Shown piece by piece: positions 1 through 5,585 of a stretch of DNA of 35,126 bases. Position 1 is the first letter of the stretch. The number at the start of each line of letters is the position of its first letter. The notes under the pieces were generated by a model, which saw nothing but the letters and a program-made list of their open reading frames with translations, did not search any database and was not told the DNA's origin. Origin of the DNA: Prevotella sp. UBA2809 (GTDB taxonomy: Bacteria; Bacteroidota; Bacteroidia; Bacteroidales; Bacteroidaceae); NCBI GenBank assembly GCA_002351725.1, contig DEHD01000021.1, positions 657 to 35,782 on the forward strand. The letters are read 5' to 3'. Both the position numbers and the translations under genes were made by a program.

Positions 1-383
1 TCGCCAAAGATACACAGAGAGTGAGAAGCCAGTGTACGAGCAGAAACGTCGAATACACATGGAATCAGCTCACCAGCAATCTTGTACATGTTAGGAATCA
101 TCAGGAGCAGACCCTGAGAAGCGGTGAATGTAGTGGTGAGAGCACCAGCCTGCAGTGAACCGTGAACGGCACCGGCAGCACCAGCCTCTGACTGCATTTC
201 CTGAACTGAGACGTTCTGGCCCCAGAGGTTCTTACGACCACGGGCAGCCCATTCGTCAACATGCTCCGCCATAGGAGATGACGGGGTGATGGGGTAGATT
301 GCAGCTACCTCAGAGAACATATAGCTCACGTGAGCTGCAGCCTCGTTACCATCACAAGTGATAAACTTCTTTTCTTTAGCCAT
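1..383 (-). CDS. nifJ: Pyruvate:ferredoxin (flavodoxin) oxidoreductase, N-terminal part only
   Basis: Partial gene that runs off the left edge; 127 codons are visible. The start is the ATG at 383-381, read as MAKEKKFITCDGNEAAAHV. Domain I of pyruvate:ferredoxin oxidoreductase is recognisable from the segment IYPITPSSPMAEHVDEW, where YPITPSS is the conserved pyruvate-binding loop, followed by the family's SVQEMQSEAGAAGAVHG and TFTASQGLLLMIPNMYKIAGE stretches. In this family the full enzyme is about 1,190 residues, uses thiamine diphosphate and iron-sulfur clusters, and converts pyruvate and CoA to acetyl-CoA, CO2 and reduced ferredoxin in the cytoplasm of anaerobes. The ATPase gene ends 57 bp upstream in the same orientation. 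No TAnnTTTG promoter or terminator is evident in that gap, so read-through is possible. The ThDP and Fe-S domains lie outside the window and cannot be checked. Confidence 0.93.
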   Translation of the reverse strand, partial: MAKEKKFITCDGNEAAAHVSYMFSEVAAIYPITPSSPMAEHVDEWAARGRKNLWGQNVSVQEMQSEAGAAGAVHGSLQAGALTTTFTASQGLLLMIPNMYKIAGELIPCVFDVSARTLASHSLCIFG

Positions 384-440
384 TGTTTTTGAAAATTAAA
401 CTAATTACTAACTATTTGTTTGTTTTATCTTTTTGGTCAT

Positions 441-1634
441 TTAATAAAGGAATCCCAACAACCACAATGGTATCTGGTTGTCCTTACCAATCTCTGTGTT
501 ATATCGTGCGTAGATCACATCGGGCGAGATTCGCATCTTGGCAGGCGATTTGGCGTCGACAACACGGAACTTCAGTTTCTCGTCTACAACAAAATTGCAG
601 TCGCGTGTGCTGGCGGTATTCACCTTGTGGTCTTTCCACATGGAGTTTACAAAGAATGTCTCCATAGCCTCCTGCTTATCAACCTGAATAGGATAGATAG
701 CGTACATCAGGTTGGAGTTGTGGAGCATAATCTTAGCAGGTTTCTTGGGGAAATCCTGACCTACCGGATAGATGAGGTTCAAGAGGCGGGCATCGGTAAG
801 GTACTTGATGTAGTTCATTACCGTGGCGCGGCTTGTCTCAATGTCCTGAGCCAGCTTACTGACGTTTGGCGTCTTGGCTGGACCTTCTTCGGCAATCTGA
901 TAGAACAGCTTCTTAATTTTAGTAAGGTACTTAAGTTCTATCTGCTTGATGAGCAAGATGTCTACCTCGGTCATCATGTTCATCGTCTTCAGCAGGTTCT
1001 CGCTGTAGTTGCGATGCTCCTGGAAGAAAGGGTAGAAACCATGATGTATGTAATCCTGGAAATATCGGTTGGGCGATACTTTAGGCAGAATCTGCTTGAT
1101 GATGCGTTCGTGATCCTTCAGAATCTCTTCGAGCGAGTAGGGGCGGAAGTTGTTACCCGTCATCAGATTGATGAACTCGCGGAATGACAAACCACGAAGA
1201 TTGTAGCTCTTTACAATGCCGTTAAGCTCAGGATTCTCGTCCTTGAGTCGCATCACACTCGAACCTGTGAATACGATTTTGAGGTTGGGGTAGAGGTCGT
1301 AGCACTTACGGAGCTCGCTGCTCCAGTTAGGCTGCTTAAACACTTGGTCGATAAGGAGAACACGACCTCCATGTCTGTAGAAGTTACCTGCAAAATCGGC
1401 AATACCTTCACCTTGGAAATAGAAATTGTTCATATTGATATACAGACATTGCTTGTCCATGATATCAAAATTCTCCTTTGCGTACTGAAGTAGAAAAGTA
1501 GTCTTGCCGATACCTCGCGTACCTTTTATTCCAATCATGCGGTCGTTCCAGTTAATCTCATCCATAAGAATGCGACGAACCGGTGCATTTACATGCTCTA
1601 CGAGATATCTGTGCGTCCTGAAAAAAGCTTCCAT
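441..1634 (-). CDS. AAA family ATPase with DUF4143-type C-terminal domain
   Basis: 397 residues starting at the ATG at 1634. A P-loop GTRGIGKTT lies at residues 38-46 and a Walker B strand RVLLIDQV at 91-98. The family's LRGLSFREF segment follows the sensor region. A winged-helix-like stretch (SKLAQDIETSRATVMNYIKYL) precedes a C-terminal region with NFVVDE and FRVVDAK, which resembles the degenerate PD-(D/E)XK nuclease fold of DUF4143 proteins, with VVDAK in place of the usual IEVK. Such proteins are abundant in Bacteroidetes and their substrate is unknown; there is no partner gene here that would indicate a role. The promoter TACCTTTG lies 39 bp upstream of the start with a TTTG 19 bp further up. 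It is divergent from the ATP-grasp gene and upstream of nifJ, but nothing links it to pyruvate metabolism. Confidence 0.85.
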   Translation of the reverse strand: MEAFFRTHRYLVEHVNAPVRRILMDEINWNDRMIGIKGTRGIGKTTFLLQYAKENFDIMDKQCLYINMNNFYFQGEGIADFAGNFYRHGGRVLLIDQVFKQPNWSSELRKCYDLYPNLKIVFTGSSVMRLKDENPELNGIVKSYNLRGLSFREFINLMTGNNFRPYSLEEILKDHERIIKQILPKVSPNRYFQDYIHHGFYPFFQEHRNYSENLLKTMNMMTEVDILLIKQIELKYLTKIKKLFYQIAEEGPAKTPNVSKLAQDIETSRATVMNYIKYLTDARLLNLIYPVGQDFPKKPAKIMLHNSNLMYAIYPIQVDKQEAMETFFVNSMWKDHKVNTASTRDCNFVVDEKLKFRVVDAKSPAKMRISPDVIYARYNTEIGKDNQIPLWLLGFLY

Positions 1635-1672
1635 TCCTGCTCGATTTGTTTCTATTTACTTTAAAGTGGTTG

Positions 1673-1703
1673 CAAAGGTACACATTTTATATGAAATTGC
1701 AAA
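1673..1703 (-). promoter_or_regulatory. Bacteroidetes-type promoter of the AAA ATPase gene
   Basis: On the minus strand TACCTTTG (1680-1673) is the -7 element and TTTG (1703-1700) the -33 element, separated by 19 bp. Both match the Bacteroidetes housekeeping sigma consensus. The predicted leader is about 30-35 nt. Confidence 0.75.
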
Positions 1704-1709
1704 GTCTAA

Positions 1710-1742
1710 TTTGCAAAATCTCAAAAAAAAATAGTATTTTTG
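1710..1742 (+). promoter_or_regulatory. Bacteroidetes-type promoter of the ATP-grasp gene
   Basis: TTTG at 1710-1713 and TATTTTTG at 1735-1742 are spaced 21 bp apart. The start codon at 1760 follows 17 bp after the -7 element, a spacing also seen at other genes here. The -33 elements of this and the divergent ATPase promoter are only 6 bp apart, so polymerase could not sit on both at once. Confidence 0.72.
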
Positions 1743-1759
1743 CATCAAAATTGATGAAA

Positions 1760-2812
1760 ATGGCAAAATTATACGTGTTTAATCCAGAACATGACCTTGC
1801 ATTAGCTGCAAACCTCTCAAATTTCACTTCGCCGTTGGCGGGTAGAAAACTGAGGCACGACATCGGATATATTCCTGCACTTTGGGCGGGTGATGATGAC
1901 TATATTCTGGTGGATGATGTTCATCAGGCAGAAGAGGCATATAGTAAGTTGCAAGCTGAATTGGGTTTAGGGTCAAAACAGTTTGTGGATAAGGAACAGT
2001 TGAGTCGCCTATATATTAATAAGGTGGAACCATGGGGATGGGATCTTGCACTTCGTTCATTCTTAATAAGATATGGTGTGGTTATTGTTCCGTCGGAAGA
2101 TGAAATATCTGTTATCCGCAACTTGTCACATCGCCGCCATGCTGCCATACTGCTTGAGCAGTTGCAGATTGATGGTGCTATAGGCATTTCGCAAGAAGCC
2201 TCTGGTATCGACGATGTAAAGCAGTTTCTGAATACGTATCGTCGCATAGTGGTAAAGGCTCCGTGGAGTAGTAGCGGGCGAGGAGTGAGGTTCATCGAAG
2301 ATACTGTCGACAGCTATCAGGAACGCTGGATAAGTAACGTGATAGATAAGCAGGGCAGTGTGATGGTTGAGCCTTATTATAATAAGGTGATGGACTTTGG
2401 TATGGAGTTTGAAAGTGATGGCAAGGGGCATGTGAGTTATCTGGGATTATCGCTATTTCATACCGTAAACGGTGCGTATACAGGTAATATTATAGCAACT
2501 GAAGAAGAAATAGAATTGGAGCTAAGTTGCTATGTATCAGGTGAATTGGTAAACGCGTTAAAGAATAAGATTTGTGTTTGCCTGGGCGATACTTTCTGCG
2601 GAAAATATCAAGGTCCGTTTGGCGTTGATATGATGATTGTGGCTAAACAAGATAATGATGGCTTCTTGCTGCATCCATGTGTGGAGATTAATCTGCGCCG
2701 TACTATGGGGCACGTGGCTCTGGCAATACCTCCCTATACTGATGGCTGTAAACACGTTATGGAGATAACAAAAAGAGAGGACGACTTTAATGTCATCCTC
2801 TCCCAAATATAA
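1760..2812 (+). CDS. Uncharacterised ATP-grasp-like enzyme
   Basis: 350 residues from the ATG at 1760 (MAKLYVFNPEHD); an in-frame ATG at 1754 would add MK. The longer reading from the TTG at 1646 is rejected because it would begin upstream of the promoter at 1710-1742. Two parts look like an ATP-grasp fold: a nucleotide-binding loop VVKAPWSSSGRGVRF at 164-178, and a metal/nucleotide site HPCVEINLRRTMG at 305-317 preceded by GPFGVDMMIV at 285-294. The N-terminal NPEHDLALA signature is one I associate with a conserved but unnamed Bacteroidetes protein. ATP-grasp enzymes join a carboxylate to an amine or thiol through an acyl-phosphate. The substrate cannot be read from the sequence, and no biosynthetic partner is adjacent. 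It converges on the biotin carrier gene with a gap of only 11 bp. Confidence 0.8.
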   Translation: MAKLYVFNPEHDLALAANLSNFTSPLAGRKLRHDIGYIPALWAGDDDYILVDDVHQAEEAYSKLQAELGLGSKQFVDKEQLSRLYINKVEPWGWDLALRSFLIRYGVVIVPSEDEISVIRNLSHRRHAAILLEQLQIDGAIGISQEASGIDDVKQFLNTYRRIVVKAPWSSSGRGVRFIEDTVDSYQERWISNVIDKQGSVMVEPYYNKVMDFGMEFESDGKGHVSYLGLSLFHTVNGAYTGNIIATEEEIELELSCYVSGELVNALKNKICVCLGDTFCGKYQGPFGVDMMIVAKQDNDGFLLHPCVEINLRRTMGHVALAIPPYTDGCKHVMEITKREDDFNVILSQI

Positions 2813-2823
2813 TAAGGTGAAAC

Positions 2824-3252
2824 TTACTCGATAACGATCAGAGCGTCGTCCTCCATTACACTCTCACCAACCTTTACGCAGATAGCTGTTACCTTACCGT
2901 CCTTCTCGGCTGTCAGGTTGTTTGCCATCTTCATAGCCTCCAGTACTACAACTGTATCGCCAGCCTTAACCTCGTCGCCCTCAGCAACCTTGATGTCAGT
3001 AATAACACCAGGCAGAGGAGCCTTAACGGCGTTAGCCTTGTTTACAGCGGCCTTGTTGGCTGTAGGCTCAGCGCTGCTTGAAGCGGCAGCTGCTGGCTTA
3101 ACTACAGGCTTTTTCTTCTCAGGTTCAGCCTGCTTTTCCATTTCTACGGTATACTGTTCGCCATTTACGGTCAGAGTAGCAATATTGTCGGTAATATCGC
3201 CTACCACAACCTCGTACTTATTACCATTAATGGTATACTTGTATTCTTTCAT
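2824..3252 (-). CDS. mmdC: Biotin carboxyl carrier subunit of methylmalonyl-CoA decarboxylase/carboxylase
   Basis: 142 residues. I place the start at the ATG at 3252 (MKEYKYTINGNKYEV); the ATG at 3294 would overlap the upstream small ORF and add a segment unlike the family. Residues 1-40 form the N-terminal beta strands, 41-77 a Lys/Pro/Ala-rich flexible linker, and 78-142 the biotinyl/lipoyl domain. The biotin attachment site is EAMKM with the acceptor lysine at position 108. The carrier shuttles CO2 between carboxyltransferase and decarboxylase or carboxylase partners. It is last in the epimerase - carboxyltransferase - small ORF - carrier operon. Known analogues are MmdC/GcdC of sodium-pumping decarboxylases; the membrane beta subunit expected for such a pump is not in this cluster. 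Confidence 0.9.
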   Translation of the reverse strand: MKEYKYTINGNKYEVVVGDITDNIATLTVNGEQYTVEMEKQAEPEKKKPVVKPAAAASSSAEPTANKAAVNKANAVKAPLPGVITDIKVAEGDEVKAGDTVVVLEAMKMANNLTAEKDGKVTAICVKVGESVMEDDALIVIE

Positions 3253-3254
3253 TT

Positions 3255-3404
3255 TTAGGGATGTTGAGTGAATGATTGTGCATAGCCATTCCACTGTGTG
3301 GGATGCGCGTTAATTGTAATAATGCCCGTTTCAACGTCGTGAACGTTGTTTCCCAGATGCTCATGCAGGGCCAGGGCTATAGCAGCATATACTTCTTTAT
3401 TCAT
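3255..3404 (-). CDS. Small conserved-looking ORF between carboxyltransferase and biotin carrier
   Basis: 49 residues, ATG at 3404, stop at 3255-3257, too short for a usual ORF cut-off. It begins MNKEVYAAIALALHEHLGN and continues through NVHDVETGIITI to a tail containing TQWNGYAQ. It starts 15 bp after the carboxyltransferase stop and ends 2 bp before the biotin carrier start, so it fits the operon without gaps. The helix AAIALALHEHL followed by an HD-E-G-ITI segment resembles short accessory subunits or the C-terminal end of OadG/MmdE-type subunits found next to this enzyme in Bacteroidetes. That assignment is from memory of the family pattern and not proven. A role in holding carboxyltransferase and carrier together would be an inference. 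Confidence 0.7.
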   Translation of the reverse strand: MNKEVYAAIALALHEHLGNNVHDVETGIITINAHPTQWNGYAQSFTQHP

Positions 3405-3419
3405 ATTTAATTATCAAAA

Positions 3420-4985
3420 TTACATAGGTATGTTACCGTGCTTCTTAGCGGGCAGTGAGTCGCGCTTTGTAGCAAGCTGAGCCAGACCGCGGCAGATGCG
3501 GAAACGAGTGTTGCGTGGCTCGATAACGTCATCGATGTAGCCATACTTGGCTGCCTGATATGGGTTAGCGAAGAGCTCGTTGTACTCGTCCTCCTTCTCA
3601 GCGATGAATGCCTTAACGTCCTCACCAGCCTCCTTCTTAGCCTTAGCCTCCTTAGCGTACAGTACGGCAGCAGCACCTGATGCACCCATTACGGCGATCT
3701 CGGCTGAAGGCCATGCGTAGTTAAGGTCGGTATGGAGCTGCTTAGAGCCCATAACGATGTGTGAACCACCGTAAGACTTACGCAGGGTAACGGTAATCTT
3801 GGGCACGGTAGCCTCTCCGTAAGCATAGAGCAGCTGTGCTCCGTGCAGGATAACGGCATTGTACTCCTGACCTGTACCTGGCAGGAATCCTGGTACGTCA
3901 ACAAGTGATACGATAGGAATATTGAAGGCGTCGCAGAAACGAACGAAACGTGCACCCTTGCGGCTAGCGTTTACATCGAGAACACCAGCGTAGCAGGCAG
4001 GCTGGTTAGCTACGATACCTACGCTCTGACCATTGAAGCGAGCGAAACCAACGATGATGTTCTTAGCGAACTTAGGCTGAACCTCGAAGAACTCGCCATT
4101 ATCGGTGATAGCAGCGATAACCTTGTACATATCGTAAGCCTCGTTGGGGTTCTCTGGGATAATCTCGTTCAGGCTGTCCTCCATACGGTTGATAGGATCG
4201 GTGCAAGGCTTTACAGGAGCTGTCTCCATATTGTTTGATGGAATGTAGCTCAGCAGAGTCTTAAGCATCTGGATTCCCTCTTCCTCAGTAGCAGCTGTGA
4301 AGTGAGTAACACCCGACTTAGTAGCGTGAACTGATGCACCACCCAGGTGCTCCTGGTCGATATCCTCGCCAGTAACAGTCTTTACAACCTTTGGACCTGT
4401 GAGGAACATGTATGATGTATTCTCCATCATCAGGGTGAAGTCGGTGAGGGCAGGAGAGTAAACGGCACCACCTGCGCAAGGACCGAAGATACCTGAAATC
4501 TGTGGGATAACACCTGATGCAAGGATGTTGCGCTCGAAAATCTCGGCATAACCTGCCAGAGCGTTGATACCCTCCTGAATACGTGCACCACCTGAATCGT
4601 TGATGCCAATCAGAGGAGCACCCATCTTCATAGCCATATCCATTACCTTACAAATCTTCTGACTCATTGTCTCCGACAGAGAACCTGCGTGTACGGTGAA
4701 GTCCTGTGCGAAGATGAATACCAGACGACCATCGATAGTACCAGAACCGGCTACAACACCGTCGCCAAGGAACTGCTTCTTCTCCATACCGAAGTTATGG
4801 CAGCGATGCTCCTTAAACATATCGTACTCTTCGAATGAACCCTCGTCGAGCAGCATCTCTACGCGCTCACGAGCGGTATACTTGCCACGATCGTGCTGTT
4901 TCTGAATTGCTTTCTCACCACCACCGAGACGTGCCTGTTCGCGCTTCTCGATGAGTTGCTTGATTTTTTCTAATTGTTTGCTCAT
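3420..4985 (-). CDS. mmdA: Methylmalonyl-CoA decarboxylase alpha / propionyl-CoA carboxylase beta (carboxyltransferase)
   Basis: 521 residues, the usual length for this biotin-dependent carboxyltransferase. Two crotonase-like halves are visible: the N half has NDSGGARIQEGI and GPCAGGAVYSPALTDF, the oxyanion-hole glycine-rich loops, and then GEDIDQEHLGGASVHATKSG. The C half has DVPGFLPGTGQEYNAVILHG and RKSYGGSHIVMGSKQL. The enzyme moves CO2 between (S)-methylmalonyl-CoA and carrier biotin, in the succinate-propionate pathway of Prevotella and Bacteroides. Starts at the ATG at 4985 (MSKQLEKIKQLIEKREQ). The epimerase lies 38 bp upstream and the small ORF and carrier follow directly. Sequence alone does not settle whether it works as a decarboxylase or a carboxylase. 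Confidence 0.93.
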   Translation of the reverse strand: MSKQLEKIKQLIEKREQARLGGGEKAIQKQHDRGKYTARERVEMLLDEGSFEEYDMFKEHRCHNFGMEKKQFLGDGVVAGSGTIDGRLVFIFAQDFTVHAGSLSETMSQKICKVMDMAMKMGAPLIGINDSGGARIQEGINALAGYAEIFERNILASGVIPQISGIFGPCAGGAVYSPALTDFTLMMENTSYMFLTGPKVVKTVTGEDIDQEHLGGASVHATKSGVTHFTAATEEEGIQMLKTLLSYIPSNNMETAPVKPCTDPINRMEDSLNEIIPENPNEAYDMYKVIAAITDNGEFFEVQPKFAKNIIVGFARFNGQSVGIVANQPACYAGVLDVNASRKGARFVRFCDAFNIPIVSLVDVPGFLPGTGQEYNAVILHGAQLLYAYGEATVPKITVTLRKSYGGSHIVMGSKQLHTDLNYAWPSAEIAVMGASGAAAVLYAKEAKAKKEAGEDVKAFIAEKEDEYNELFANPYQAAKYGYIDDVIEPRNTRFRICRGLAQLATKRDSLPAKKHGNIPM

Positions 4986-5023
4986 TGTTTTTATGTTACT
5001 ATATGAAATTGTTCTGTTAATGA

Positions 5024-5434
5024 TTACTCAGGGTGCTCACAGAGCTCTGTCAGAATTCCGCAAGTTGACTTTGGGTGCAGGAATGCAATGTTCAGACCCT
5101 CAGCGCCCTTACGTGGCTTCTCGTCAATAAGGCGTACGCCCTTCTCCGATACCTCAGCAAGACCTTTAGCTACGCCGTCTTCTACGCAGAATGCTACGTG
5201 GTGCACACCCTTGTTGCCCTTGTCGAGCCACTTCTGGATAGTGCTTTCAGGTGATGTTGGCTCCAGCAGTTCCAACTTAACCTCTCCACAACGCAGGAAG
5301 GCAGTCTTCACTTTCTGATCCTCAACTACTTCTGTTGCATAACACTCCAAACCAAGCACGTCCTTGAAGAACGGCAGGCTTTCTTCGATGCTCTGGACGG
5401 CGATGCCCAGATGCTCAATGTGCGAAATCTTCAT
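5024..5434 (-). CDS. mce: Methylmalonyl-CoA epimerase
   Basis: 136 residues of the vicinal-oxygen-chelate fold, two beta-alpha-beta-beta-beta repeats. It starts MKISHIEHLGIAVQSIEES; the histidine of EHLGIAV, the GVHHVAF histidine in the second repeat and the glutamate of GILTELCEHPE at the C-terminus match the metal ligands known for this family. The enzyme interconverts (R)- and (S)-methylmalonyl-CoA, feeding the carboxyltransferase encoded next. First gene of the operon, with a -7 element TACCTTTG 35 bp upstream. Identification is strong because fold, length and context agree. Confidence 0.95.
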   Translation of the reverse strand: MKISHIEHLGIAVQSIEESLPFFKDVLGLECYATEVVEDQKVKTAFLRCGEVKLELLEPTSPESTIQKWLDKGNKGVHHVAFCVEDGVAKGLAEVSEKGVRLIDEKPRKGAEGLNIAFLHPKSTCGILTELCEHPE

Positions 5435-5469
5435 AACCTTAAAATTTTAGAATTACTGTTTACGATGTG

Positions 5470-5477
5470 CAAAGGTA
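5470..5477 (-). promoter_or_regulatory. -7 element of the epimerase operon promoter
   Basis: TACCTTTG on the minus strand 35 bp from the epimerase start. A good TTTG -33 element is not seen at the expected distance, so strength is uncertain. Confidence 0.6.
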
Positions 5478-5527
5478 CAAAACTTATCGGAGAATCCCAC
5501 CTTATTTTGCTTTTTTTTAATAAAAAA

Positions 5528-5560
5528 AGAGATTGTAGCTCGTTTTCTGCTACAATCTCT
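5528..5560 (-). terminator. Rho-independent terminator of the LruC gene
   Basis: Perfect 12-bp stem (5528-5539 with 5549-5560, 9-nt loop) followed on the minus strand by a run of T at 5527-5522. It lies 26 bp beyond the LruC stop and just upstream of the epimerase promoter. Confidence 0.85.
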
Positions 5561-5585
5561 TGTTTATTGTGTATATTTACTCTAC

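Noticed and set aside
420..1187. Long plus-strand ORF opposite the AAA ATPase
   Set aside because: It lies inside the ATPase gene on the other strand, has no recognisable domain, and the ATPase frame carries Walker motifs.
2824..3294. Start of the biotin carrier at 3294
   Set aside because: It would overlap the small ORF at 3255-3404 by 40 bp and add residues unlike the family; 3252 gives the normal N-terminus.
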